DNA from: an uncultured Chryseobacterium sp.
GTDB lineage: Bacteria > Bacteroidota > Bacteroidia > Flavobacteriales > Weeksellaceae
Assembly (NCBI RefSeq): GCF_936933875.1
Contig: NZ_CAKZIK010000030.1
Location: 85,840 to 149,839, forward strand
Length of the DNA stretch: 64,000 nucleotides
Direction: 5' to 3'
Below the pieces are notes generated by a model. It did no database searches. It saw only the letters and a program-made list of their open reading frames with translations, and had not been told where the DNA came from. The position numbers were made by a program, and so were the translations under genes. Each line of letters starts with the position of its first letter. Position 1 is the stretch's first letter. This document shows positions 43,243-51,493 of this stretch, one piece after another.

Positions 43243-43848
43243 ATGAAAAAAGCACTTATCGTAGTTGATGTTCAGAATGATTTTTGTGAAGGCGGCGCTT
43301 TGGCGGTTCCGGGAGCAGATGCTGTAATTCCTTACATCAACGAACTGATTGAACAAAACGAATACGACCAGATCATTTTTACTCAGGATTGGCATCCTGC
43401 AAACCATAAAAGTTTTGCTTCCACGAATGGAAAAAAAGTTGGTGACACCATTAATTTAAACGGAGTTCCACAATTTATGTGGCCAGACCATTGTGTACAG
43501 GGAACTTTTGGCGCTGAATTTCATAAAGATTTGAAAATTCCTGAAGGTGCACACATCGTTCAGAAAGGAAAAAATCCGGAGTTTGACAGTTACAGCGGAT
43601 TTCAGGACAATAACCATTTTGTTAAAACTGATTTGGACGATTTCTTAAAATATCATGATATTCAGTTAGTTGAAATTGCAGGTTTGGCGATGGATTACTG
43701 CGTAAAATTTACGTGTCTTGATGCTGTTCAGAACGGTTATATTACGTGTCTTCATTTCAACGGAACAAAAGCGGTCAACGTAAAACCTGAAAATGGTCGT
43801 GATGCGGTTTATCAGATGGTTGAAAACGGCGTTACGGTTTTAGGATAA
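43243..43848 (+). CDS. pncA: Nicotinamidase
   Basis: This 201-residue cysteine hydrolase turns nicotinamide into nicotinate for NAD salvage. The catalytic Asp is in VVDVQNDFCEGG (about residue 10), the metal-binding DWHPANHKSFA is near 50-60, Lys in IVQKGKN and the nucleophile Cys in LAMDYCVKFT. Length fits the long PncA type. It is a single gene divergent from yfiT. Confidence 0.95.
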   Translation: MKKALIVVDVQNDFCEGGALAVPGADAVIPYINELIEQNEYDQIIFTQDWHPANHKSFASTNGKKVGDTINLNGVPQFMWPDHCVQGTFGAEFHKDLKIPEGAHIVQKGKNPEFDSYSGFQDNNHFVKTDLDDFLKYHDIQLVEIAGLAMDYCVKFTCLDAVQNGYITCLHFNGTKAVNVKPENGRDAVYQMVENGVTVLG

Positions 43849-43851
43849 AAT

Positions 43852-43891
43852 AAAAAAGTCCGGCATTTTTCATTAATGTCGGACTTCTCTT
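43852..43891 (+). terminator. pncA terminator
   Basis: AAGTCCGGCATT pairs with AATGTCGGACTT (one G-U) around 7 nt, followed by CTCTTTT. Confidence 0.8.
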
Positions 43892-44023
43892 TTAATTCCC
43901 GTTTCAAGGGATGAATTCAAATATAGAATTCGTTTGTAATAAGCAGAACTACTTTCTGCATTGTTCGTTTTCGGATTGCTCTTTTCTTATAATCCCCAAA
44001 TTTCTTGTAGTAAAGTTAAAAAT

Positions 44024-44057
44024 AAAAAAAGTGAAAAACCAAATTTTCCACTCTTTT
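44024..44057 (-). terminator. Terminator of the pseudouridine synthase gene
   Basis: Read leftward, AGTGGAAAA pairs with TTTTTCACT around 6 nt and runs into seven T. The stretch 43892-44023 shows nothing gene-like. Confidence 0.7.
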
Positions 44058-44082
44058 ATTATGCTGTGCAATGCAATTTTTT

Positions 44083-45153
44083 CTAAAGCATTTTCAAGTT
44101 GTTAACTTCCAATTCGGTAAGGATTCTCCAATGTCCACGCTTGATGTTTTTCTTGGTTAAACCTGCAAACATTACTCTGTCCAAAGCTTCCACTTCATAA
44201 CCCAATTTTTGGAAAATTCTTCTGATAACGCGGTTCCAACCAATGTGGATTTCGATACCGATTTCGTTTTTCGGTTTACCGTCAATATATGAAATGCTGT
44301 CCACTTCTGCTACACCTTCTTCCAAACGAATTCCTTCAAGAATTGAATTCATGTCGGCTCTGTCCAATTTTCTGTCCAAAGTAACATGGTAAATTTTCTT
44401 CATGTTGAAGGAAGGATGCGTTAATTTTTTGGTTAAATGTCCATCATTCGTCAACAAGATAACTCCGGTGGTAGAACGGTCCAATCTCCCGACTGGGAAA
44501 ACTCTGTATGGAGAAGCGTTGGCAACTAAATCCATTACCGTTTTTCTTGCTTTTTCGTCTTTTGTTGTGGAAATATAACCTTTAGGTTTGTTCAATAAAA
44601 CATAAACCGGTTTTTCAGGAGTGATGCTTTGTCCGTCGAAAACTACTTTATCAGTTTTCTGAACTTGGTAACCCATTTCGTTCACCACTTTTCCGTTGAC
44701 TGTTACCAATCCCTGTTCGATTAGTTCATCAGCTTCTCTCCTGCTGCAAATTCCGGAATTAGCAATGTATTTATTAAGACGGATGGTGTCTTTATGTAAA
44801 TCTTTATCGATTTTGTTCAGCTTACGACGCTGTACGAAAGATTTTGCGCGGTCTTCATCCTTATCTCCAAATTTGTTGAAAGGTTTTTTTGGACCGAATT
44901 TACGGTCGCCTTTTTCGTACTTCTCGCGGGAATCGAAATTTCTTCCTGTCTTTCTGCCTGTAGTAGGTTTCCTGAAAGATTTTTCGAAAGATTTTGCCTC
45001 AGATTCGGACATTAATCTTGGTTCGCGTGGCGGCTTTGAAGATGTTTTGGGTTTTGATGTTTCAGATTTTGGAGCACGTGATGGTCCCGAACTTCCTGTT
45101 TTGGAAACTCTTGGTCTTCTTGGTCTCTCGTTACTGCTTTTATCTCGGCTCAT
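44083..45153 (-). CDS. 23S rRNA pseudouridine synthase, RluB/RsuA family with long basic N-terminus
   Basis: The start at 45153 gives 356 residues. The first 115 are disordered and very rich in Lys, Arg, Ser and Pro. An S4 RNA-binding domain follows (IRLNKYIANSGICSRREADELIEQG), then the catalytic region with the Asp in VFPVGRLDRSTTGVILLTND and GWNRVIRRIFQKLGYEV. It makes pseudouridine in rRNA, most likely 23S. The basic extension is common in Bacteroidota members and probably binds RNA. Confidence 0.92.
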   Translation of the reverse strand: MSRDKSSNERPRRPRVSKTGSSGPSRAPKSETSKPKTSSKPPREPRLMSESEAKSFEKSFRKPTTGRKTGRNFDSREKYEKGDRKFGPKKPFNKFGDKDEDRAKSFVQRRKLNKIDKDLHKDTIRLNKYIANSGICSRREADELIEQGLVTVNGKVVNEMGYQVQKTDKVVFDGQSITPEKPVYVLLNKPKGYISTTKDEKARKTVMDLVANASPYRVFPVGRLDRSTTGVILLTNDGHLTKKLTHPSFNMKKIYHVTLDRKLDRADMNSILEGIRLEEGVAEVDSISYIDGKPKNEIGIEIHIGWNRVIRRIFQKLGYEVEALDRVMFAGLTKKNIKRGHWRILTELEVNNLKML

Positions 45154-45180
45154 GTTCTGAAATTTTTGCAAAGATAGGGA

Positions 45181-45250
45181 TTTTTTGTGAGGAACGATGG
45201 ATGTTGGATGTTGGGTGCTTGATGAAGGGTGATGGAAGTTTGGAGCATGA
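45181..45250. repeat. GATGG/TTGGATG direct-repeat tract
   Basis: Short units of the type GATGGATGTTGGATGTTGG recur imperfectly. They match in style the tract at 9037-9066. Confidence 0.45.
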
Positions 45251-45320
45251 AGCGGAAAGAAAAAAGTTCTGATGTGAAAAGTGGTTTTTAAAAAGCCAAA
45301 TTATTGTTTTGAAGACGGAA

Positions 45321-45420
45321 CTGCGGCCCGGATGGAAGCGGTTACCCCACAGTGAAGCCGCGGAGCGAAGCGGAGCGGCGAAACGAGGAGTATGAGCGTA
45401 CAGCCGGAAATGACCGCCAT
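45321..45420 (+). ncRNA. Structured intergenic element, Flavo-1-RNA-like candidate
   Basis: This 100-base, GC-rich island in AT-rich spacer folds well on the plus strand. GCGG (45323-45326) pairs with CCGC (45414-45417), CCGG with CCGG further in, TACCCC with GGAGTA with one mismatch, and an apical hairpin GCCGC/GCGGC caps it. The layout, with GGAAGCGG on the left and GAGCG-ACAGCCGGAAAT on the right, is one I recall from a repeated structured element in flavobacteria, possibly the Flavo-1 RNA. That name is from memory and unverified. Confidence 0.45.
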
Positions 45421-45473
45421 AAAAATAGTAGAAGATGTCATTCGACGAAGTCAATTGTCCGCCCAAAAAAGTC

Positions 45474-45508
45474 ACAAAAAAAGTCCGAACAGGAAGTCCG
45501 GACTTTGA
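45474..45508 (-). terminator. etfA terminator
   Basis: Read leftward, AAGTCCG pairs with CGGACTT around 11 nt (which itself can pair further) and ends in seven T. Confidence 0.85.
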
Positions 45509-45526
45509 AATTTTATGATGGAAAAA

Positions 45527-46474
45527 TTATCCTCTCAGTGCTTTGATTTTCTCGTTCAATGCAGGAATAATCTGGAACGCATCTCCTACAACCCCGTAAT
45601 CCGCGGACTTGAAGAAAGGAGCTTCTGGATCGTTATTGATTACTACAATGGTTTTTGAAGAGTTAACTCCCGCCAAATGCTGAATTGCGCCCGAAATCCC
45701 AACCGCAATATACAGGTTTGGAGAAATTGCCTTTCCGGTTTGTCCAACGTGCTCCGTGTGAGGTCTCCAACCGATATCTGAAACCGGCTTCGAACAAGCT
45801 GTTGCCGCTCCCAAAGTATTCGCCAAATCTTCAATCATTCCCCAATTTTCAGGACCTTTCATACCACGACCTGCAGAAACTACCACTTCAGCTTCTTTCA
45901 AATCCAATTTCCCTGAACTTTGCTCGTGAGATAGAACTTTGGTATCTTCATTGGCAACTGCCAAATCTTTTACTTCTTCAGTTCCTGCAACCGCATTTTC
46001 CCTAATACCGAAAGCGTTTTGAGAAACCGTAACGATAACGCCTGTTCCCTCTGCTTTTGCATGCATAAATCCTTTTCCGGAGAACGCTCTTCTCTTTACC
46101 TGGAACGGAGAAAGGCTTTCCGGAGCAGCCAATGCATTGGTGATTAATGAAAAATTCTTTTGAATTGCCAACATTGGTGCAATAGAAGATGCATCTGTAG
46201 TATGAGGGAAAACAATGATGTTTCCGTCTGAAACTTCATTTACAGCCTGTGCATAAGCTTTTGCGCTGAAGTTTTTAAGTCCTTCATCTTTAATATTGAT
46301 GACTTTAGACGCTCCATATTTGTAAAGATTGTCTGAAGAATCTGTAGGATTTACTGAAACTGCTGTTACGGTATCTCCCAATTGGTCTGCAATAGATTTT
46401 GCATAAGAAACAGCTTCTAATGCTGCTTTCTTATATACTCCGTTTATATTTTCTGCGTAAACAAATACTGCCAT
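45527..46474 (-). CDS. etfA: Electron transfer flavoprotein subunit alpha
   Basis: This 315-residue protein has the C-terminal FAD domain signatures VVSAGRGMKGPENW, the SDIGWRPHTEHVGQTG loop, and LYIAVGISGAIQHLAG with VVINNDPEAPFFKSADYG. ETF takes electrons from acyl-CoA dehydrogenases, such as the one at 63 kb, and passes them towards the quinone pool. It follows etfB on the same strand after a 61-bp gap holding a small repeat. Confidence 0.97.
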   Translation of the reverse strand: MAVFVYAENINGVYKKAALEAVSYAKSIADQLGDTVTAVSVNPTDSSDNLYKYGASKVINIKDEGLKNFSAKAYAQAVNEVSDGNIIVFPHTTDASSIAPMLAIQKNFSLITNALAAPESLSPFQVKRRAFSGKGFMHAKAEGTGVIVTVSQNAFGIRENAVAGTEEVKDLAVANEDTKVLSHEQSSGKLDLKEAEVVVSAGRGMKGPENWGMIEDLANTLGAATACSKPVSDIGWRPHTEHVGQTGKAISPNLYIAVGISGAIQHLAGVNSSKTIVVINNDPEAPFFKSADYGVVGDAFQIIPALNEKIKALRG

Positions 46475-46508
46475 TTTTTGATTTTTTAAATTTTAGTTTT
46501 AATTAAAA

Positions 46509-46530
46509 ATCCTTCGACTTCGCTCAGGAT
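46509..46530. repeat. Short palindromic repeat between etfB and etfA
   Basis: ATCCT and AGGAT close around TCGACTTCGCTC. This is a fragment of a CTTCGACTTCGCTCAGGATGACA-type repeat; I class it as a repeat, not a terminator, since no T-run follows on either strand. Confidence 0.5.
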
Positions 46531-46535
46531 GACAA

Positions 46536-47282
46536 TTAGATTACTTTTGCTTCTTCGTGAAGTAATCTTACCAATTCGTCCAAATTATCAGGAGAAACCA
46601 ATTTCACTGCTGCTCTTGGTGGAACTGCATCGAAAGAAACACCCTGAACTTTTACTTCAGAAGAAGTTGGTTCTGCAACCTGCAAAGGTTTCGTTCTTGC
46701 AGACATAATTCCTCTCATGTTTGGGATAATGAGTTCTTTTTCGTCTACCAAGCCTTTTTGTCCGGCAATAACTGCAGGAAGTTTTACAGAAATGGTTTCT
46801 TTACCGCCTTCGATTTCTCTTACAGCAGTTGCTTCTGCACCGTTAACTTCTAAACCTACAGCAGCGTTTACAAATGGCTGGTTTAATAACTGAGCCAACA
46901 TGCCCGGAACTGAACCTCCGTTATAATCAATAGATTCTTTTCCACAAAGTACTAAATCGTAACCTCCGTTTTGCGCGATCGCAGCAATTTCTTTTGCAGT
47001 TTGGAAACTGTCTTTCGGCTCAACGTTTACTCTAACTCCGTCATTTGCTCCGATGGCCAAAGCTTTTCTGATAACAGCCTCCGTTTCTGCACCTCCAACG
47101 TTCAATACCGTTACGGTTGCTCCCTGAGATTCCTGCAACTTGATCGCTTTTGTTAAAGCAAATTCGTCCAACGGATTAATAACCCACTGAATTCCGTTTT
47201 TGTCGAAAGCAGACTTGTCTGCTGTAAAGTTGATTTTGGAAGTAGTATCCGGAACACTACTGATACAAACTAATATTTTCAT
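46536..47282 (-). CDS. etfB: Electron transfer flavoprotein subunit beta
   Basis: This 248-residue protein has ISSVPDTTSKINF near the N-terminus, the AMP-binding segment LVLCGKESIDYNGGSVPGMLAQLL, and the family signature region around VREIEGGKETISVKLPAVIAGQKGL. It pairs with EtfA to make the FAD/AMP heterodimer. A copy of the proposed MarR operator lies 49 bp upstream of its start codon. Confidence 0.97.
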   Translation of the reverse strand: MKILVCISSVPDTTSKINFTADKSAFDKNGIQWVINPLDEFALTKAIKLQESQGATVTVLNVGGAETEAVIRKALAIGANDGVRVNVEPKDSFQTAKEIAAIAQNGGYDLVLCGKESIDYNGGSVPGMLAQLLNQPFVNAAVGLEVNGAEATAVREIEGGKETISVKLPAVIAGQKGLVDEKELIIPNMRGIMSARTKPLQVAEPTSSEVKVQGVSFDAVPPRAAVKLVSPDNLDELVRLLHEEAKVI

Positions 47283-47330
47283 GTTTTAATAATTATTCTT
47301 TTTAATTTTCGCTAAGATAAAAATAAAAGT

Positions 47331-47349
47331 ACTATGCATGCATAATATT
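47331..47349. promoter_or_regulatory. Proposed MarR operator upstream of etfB
   Basis: ACTATGCATGCATAATATT is identical over 19 bases to 58702-58720 before marR. It is centred on the palindrome ATGCATGCAT and would cover the -33 region if the near-consensus TATCTTAG (47312-47319, minus strand) is the etfB -7 box. Confidence 0.7.
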
Positions 47350-47379
47350 TTCATAAATTTTTATTTGATACATAGGTTA

Positions 47380-48075
47380 TCATTTTGGTTTTGATGGTCT
47401 TACCTCTATTTTACTTGGTAACGTTCGAGGATTCATCTTCAATACATCCAAAATTAATTCGCCGATATCTTCGGGCTGAATTTTCCATTCGTCTTTTTCG
47501 GAAGGCTCATTTCCATTGAAATTGGTGGAAACTGAACCCGGCATAATCGTAGAAACCTTGATGTTGTACTTCCTTAAATCGAGCATTGCTGCCTGTGTAA
47601 AACCAACCACCCCAAATTTTGATGCATTGTAGCCCGTTCCGTTTTCGAAAAAATTGGCTCCGGCTAAACTTGCAATCGTAATATAATAACCTTCAGCTTT
47701 TTTTAATTCTTCAAGAGAAGCTTTTAAAGTATGAAAAACTCCGGTGAGATTGGTATCAATCATTTGGTTCCATTCATCCGAGGAAAGTTCTTCCACCGAC
47801 TTAAAAATTCCAATTCCGGCATTCGCGATGACATAATCTAAGCTTCCGAATTTTTCTTTGATTTGAGCAACAGCGTTTTCTTCATCCGAAAGATTTTTTA
47901 CATTCGACACGATGCCTATAACATTGGGTGAAATTTTTTGCAGTTCCTGAACTGCTTTTGCAACATCTTCTTCTTTTCTTCCGCTAATCGCAACTGCAAT
48001 ATTGGCTTTCGACAGCACTTCTGCAACGCCGTATCCGATTCCTTTTGTACCTCCTGTAATGTATGCTACTTTCAT
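47380..48075 (-). CDS. Short-chain dehydrogenase/reductase
   Basis: The start at 48075 gives 231 residues: MKVAYITGGTKGIGYG (nucleotide-binding TGxxxGIG), NAGIG, the catalytic Ser in ITIASLAG and the YNASK motif. It belongs to the classical SDR group, probably NADP-dependent; the substrate is unknown. Longer starts upstream run through the M20 terminator and are rejected. Confidence 0.9.
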   Translation of the reverse strand: MKVAYITGGTKGIGYGVAEVLSKANIAVAISGRKEEDVAKAVQELQKISPNVIGIVSNVKNLSDEENAVAQIKEKFGSLDYVIANAGIGIFKSVEELSSDEWNQMIDTNLTGVFHTLKASLEELKKAEGYYITIASLAGANFFENGTGYNASKFGVVGFTQAAMLDLRKYNIKVSTIMPGSVSTNFNGNEPSEKDEWKIQPEDIGELILDVLKMNPRTLPSKIEVRPSKPK

Positions 48076-48094
48076 ATTCTTAATTTCCCTAAAG

Positions 48095-48126
48095 ATAAAA
48101 AAAACGCCCCAATTGTGGGACGTTTT
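48095..48126 (-). terminator. Terminator of the M20 dipeptidase gene
   Basis: Read leftward, AAAACGTCCCA pairs with TGGGGCGTTTT (one mismatch) around 4 nt and ends in a T-run. Confidence 0.82.
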
Positions 48127-48148
48127 AACGTTTTTTAATATCTGCAAA

Positions 48149-49531
48149 TTACATTTTTGCGTAATTTTCAAAGAACAATGGAATACTTTCAATTCCTTTA
48201 TAGAAATTAAATAATCCATAATGTTCATTTGGAGAGTGTATCGCATCAGAATCCAAACCGAATCCCATCAAAACACATTTTGCTCCCAAAACTTTTTCGA
48301 ACATCGAAGTAATCGGAATACTTCCACCACTTCTGTAAGGCAAAACTTCTTTACCAAAAGCAGTTTCCATAGCCTTCTTAGCTGCTAAAAATTCTTTAGT
48401 ATCGCTTGGTAAAACATAAGGCATTCCACCATGATGTGGGGTTACTTTTACTTTCACATTGTCCGGAGCGATTTTCTCAAAATATTTGGTGAATTTTTCT
48501 GTGATTTCATCATCCGTTTGGTAAGGAACTAAACGCATAGAAATTTTTGCAAAAGCTTTGCTTGGAATAACCGTTTTCGCACCTTCTCCTGTGTAACCTC
48601 CCCAAATTCCGTTGCAATCTAAAGTTGGACGGATAGAAGTTCTTTCTAAAGTAGTATATCCTTTTTCACCTTCTACGCCTTTCAAACCAATAGAATTTTT
48701 GAATTCTTCAGGGTTGTCTTTCAGTTTGTTCATTTCGGCTCTTTCTTCGTCAGAAACTACCAAAACGTTATCGTAGAAACCATCAATCGTGATGTGTCCG
48801 TCTTCATCAATTAGTTTTGAAATCATCCTCGAAAGTACATGAATTGGATTCGGAACTGCACCACCATAAAGCCCGGAATGCAAATCTCTGTTAGGACCTT
48901 CCACTTCCACTTCCATATAACTTAAACCACGCAAACCAGTTGTAACCGTCGGTTGTTCCAAAGAATAAATGTGAGTATCGGAAATCAGAATAACATCACA
49001 CGATAATTTTTCTTTGTTTTCATTGACGAAATCTCCCAAACTTACAGAACCAACTTCTTCTTCGCCTTCCAAAATAAATTTAACATTACAAGGAACGCCG
49101 TTGGTTTTCATCATCGCTTCAAAAGCTTTAATGTGCATAAAAAACTGTCCTTTATCATCCGCAGAACCACGCCCAAAAATAGCACCTTCAGGATGAAGTT
49201 CTGTCTTTTCAATATAAGGTTCGAAAGGAGGTTTTTTCCATAAATCCAAAGGATCCGGAGGTTGTACATCGTAATGTCCGTAAACCAAAACAGTTGGCAA
49301 ATCTTTATTGATGATTTTCTCACCGAAAACAATAGGATTTCCTTTTGTATGACAAACTTCTACGTTGTCTGCTCCAGCATTTTTAAGATGTTCAGCACAA
49401 ACTTCAGCGCATTTTAAAACATCGTTTTTGTAAGCCGGGTCTGCACTGATGGATGCAATTTTTATCAACTCGAAAAGTTCGTCAACGTAGCGTTGTTTAT
49501 TTTCGTTAATGTAATTAAGTGTTTCCTGCAT
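48149..49531 (-). CDS. M20 family dipeptidase
   Basis: This 460-residue zinc peptidase has metal ligands in VYGHYDVQPPDP, GRGSADDKGQF and EGEEEVGS. Substrate-side residues lie in DLHSGLYGG, and a C-terminal HSPNEH carries the last ligand His. It resembles the carnosine-dipeptidase-like group. It is cytoplasmic, with no signal peptide, and would hydrolyse dipeptides. It is closed by its own terminator. Confidence 0.93.
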   Translation of the reverse strand: MQETLNYINENKQRYVDELFELIKIASISADPAYKNDVLKCAEVCAEHLKNAGADNVEVCHTKGNPIVFGEKIINKDLPTVLVYGHYDVQPPDPLDLWKKPPFEPYIEKTELHPEGAIFGRGSADDKGQFFMHIKAFEAMMKTNGVPCNVKFILEGEEEVGSVSLGDFVNENKEKLSCDVILISDTHIYSLEQPTVTTGLRGLSYMEVEVEGPNRDLHSGLYGGAVPNPIHVLSRMISKLIDEDGHITIDGFYDNVLVVSDEERAEMNKLKDNPEEFKNSIGLKGVEGEKGYTTLERTSIRPTLDCNGIWGGYTGEGAKTVIPSKAFAKISMRLVPYQTDDEITEKFTKYFEKIAPDNVKVKVTPHHGGMPYVLPSDTKEFLAAKKAMETAFGKEVLPYRSGGSIPITSMFEKVLGAKCVLMGFGLDSDAIHSPNEHYGLFNFYKGIESIPLFFENYAKM

Positions 49532-49570
49532 TTTTACTTTAATTTTTTAATTATTTGAAGTGTTGTAAAA

Positions 49571-49602
49571 ATAAAAAAAATGTCCTGCAGAAGCAAGACA
49601 TT
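49571..49602 (-). terminator. Terminator of the OmpA lipoprotein gene
   Basis: Read leftward, AATGTCTTGC pairs with GCAGGACATT (one G-U) around 4 nt and ends in eight T. Confidence 0.88.
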
Positions 49603-49622
49603 TAATATTTATTAAGAGTGAT

Positions 49623-50288
49623 TTACTTGGTAAATCTTACTGCCATTTTTCTGTCAACTGCTCTTTCAGCATCAGAAGCTTTAGCATCTACGGTTGCAAA
49701 TTTGCTTCCATAACCTTCTGAAGAAACAACCTGTCCACCAACGCCCAATTTAGAAAGCTCTCCTTTGATGAAGTTGGCTCTGTCCTGAGAAAGTTTTACG
49801 TTTGCAGCTTCGTTACCGGTTTTATCAGTATAACCACCGATTTTGATTTTTGCATCAGGATAAGCTTTCAAAATTTTTGCAAGGTTATCCAACTGTTCCC
49901 GAGAACCTGCTTCCAACTGATTTGCTGAACCCATTTTGAAATTTACCTGATCGAAATTGTACCACACATCTTTCAACCCTTCTTCAGTTGCAGTTGCGTA
50001 AGCTCCACCTTTCAGGTAAGTTGCCATTTTGTCTTCAAGACCATTCGCGTGAGCTTTCAAAGTAATACCTTCAATTTCAATTTCTTTTTCGGGTGCAGCT
50101 TCAGCAGAACCATGTTCTCCGTGTCCTTGTGCAGCAGTGTTTCCGTGAGCACCACCAACTTGATGATCATCACTGTATCTTTCAACACCCGGTTCAAGTT
50201 TAAGAACGTCTTTGTTTCCGCTTTGAGGAACTTTTTTACAGCTTAATACCAATCCTGCAACGGCTACAGCCAATATTACTTTTTTCAT
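49623..50288 (-). CDS. OmpA-family lipoprotein
   Basis: The start at 50288 gives 221 residues with a lipoprotein signal (MKKVILAVAVAGLVLSC) and a His/Gly-rich linker (HGNTAAQGHGEHGS). A C-terminal OmpA domain has the peptidoglycan-binding region KIGGYTDKTGNEAANVKLSQDRA. It would tether the outer membrane to peptidoglycan. A longer start at 50339 would remove the signal from the N-terminus and is rejected. Confidence 0.92.
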   Translation of the reverse strand: MKKVILAVAVAGLVLSCKKVPQSGNKDVLKLEPGVERYSDDHQVGGAHGNTAAQGHGEHGSAEAAPEKEIEIEGITLKAHANGLEDKMATYLKGGAYATATEEGLKDVWYNFDQVNFKMGSANQLEAGSREQLDNLAKILKAYPDAKIKIGGYTDKTGNEAANVKLSQDRANFIKGELSKLGVGGQVVSSEGYGSKFATVDAKASDAERAVDRKMAVRFTK

Positions 50289-50344
50289 TCTGTTTATTTT
50301 GATTGCCCCAAAACTACGAAATATTGCAATTTTCAACAAAATTT

Positions 50345-51493
50345 TTATCTCGATTTTAAAATAATTTTTCCTTTTGTACTCTGGGTAAAAATGAGATAAG
50401 AACTTCCTCCATCCGAAATTTTATATTTTTTCTTGATTTCTTCCGGCGACAAAGGATGATTTTTCGAAATAATATTATACTTCTCTCCTTTCTTGATTAG
50501 TTTTGAATCTACTGCTTCAACTTCCAAAATTCTTCCCGGGAAATTTTCTATTTTTTCATTTGAGGTATAAAAATGAGTATTGGGATGAAGTTTTTTCACT
50601 TTAAATTTCTCAGAAACCGAATTGAATGCACCTGATTTTAAAACTGAATTATTAGGAATATAAAGGTGTTTCAATGGTTCTGAAAATTCGGATTGTGCGC
50701 GTTTTTCTTCATCAAAATTGAATTCAAAATCAGCATCATCGCTTTCTAAATTAATACATTTAATTGCAATAGAACCTTTAAATTCTTTTTTGAGATAAAG
50801 AACTAATTCCTTCACTTCGTTTCGAACTGCAATAATGTGTATTTCCGAGATGTTTTTTATTTCTGAAATGAGATAGGAAATATCAATCAGTGGCGATAGT
50901 TTCACCATTATTTCGTCCGAAATTTCAAACAGTTTATCCTGAATTTCAATAATATTTGGCGATAAATCTTCGAGCAGAAATTTCTTGTTTTTATTTTCGT
51001 CGCGTCTTGCCGGATCTAGATAAATTAAATCAAATTTTTCTTTATTATTTTCTAAAAAATCTTCGAGATTGGTATTTAGAAATTGGGCTTTTCGACCTAA
51101 AATATTCCAGTTGTTTTCAACGATTTTGATGAGTTCAGGATTTTTTTCAATTAAAGTAATATTCTCAAAATTTTCAGACAGAAAATAAGCATCAATCCCG
51201 AAACCACAAGTTAAATCGATAAAATTTTTTCCTTTGAGATTTGTGGCTTTGTATATGGCTGTTGGTTCTGAAGAAGCCTGCTCCAGATTGAGGTTTGGTG
51301 GAAAAATGATGTCGTCTTTCATTAAAAATGGAAACTTTTTGACAGCGACTTTTTTTCCTTTAATCTGCTGAACAATTTCCTGCATCGTAACGTCCGGAAA
51401 AGGCGATTTTTTCAATAACAAAGAATGCAAATCCGTGTTAAGATTTGCATTGATAAATTTTTGTATTTCTGTATTTAAAATTTTGGAATTCAC
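50345..51493 (-). CDS. Class I SAM methyltransferase with THUMP-like domain
   Basis: This 382-residue protein has methyltransferase motif I in FIDLTCGFGIDAYFLSENF, motif II TLIEKNPEL and motif IV LIYLDPARRDENKNK. The C-terminal third matches a THUMP-like RNA-binding region. It would methylate RNA, and the target is unknown. The start is GTG at 51493 and shares its first base with the stop of the mutase small subunit (TAGTG), so translation is probably coupled. Confidence 0.87.
   Translation of the reverse strand: MNSKILNTEIQKFINANLNTDLHSLLLKKSPFPDVTMQEIVQQIKGKKVAVKKFPFLMKDDIIFPPNLNLEQASSEPTAIYKATNLKGKNFIDLTCGFGIDAYFLSENFENITLIEKNPELIKIVENNWNILGRKAQFLNTNLEDFLENNKEKFDLIYLDPARRDENKNKKFLLEDLSPNIIEIQDKLFEISDEIMVKLSPLIDISYLISEIKNISEIHIIAVRNEVKELVLYLKKEFKGSIAIKCINLESDDADFEFNFDEEKRAQSEFSEPLKHLYIPNNSVLKSGAFNSVSEKFKVKKLHPNTHFYTSNEKIENFPGRILEVEAVDSKLIKKGEKYNIISKNHPLSPEEIKKKYKISDGGSSYLIFTQSTKGKIILKSR

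Noticed and set aside
43911..44105. A 64-codon plus-strand frame between pncA and the pseudouridine synthase
   Set aside because: It overlaps the terminator and the end of the real gene, and its composition is like spacer.
46046..46062. GCATGCATAAA inside etfA, resembling the MarR operator
   Set aside because: It lies in coding sequence, matches only the core of about ten bases and lacks the TACTA/TAATATT arms.
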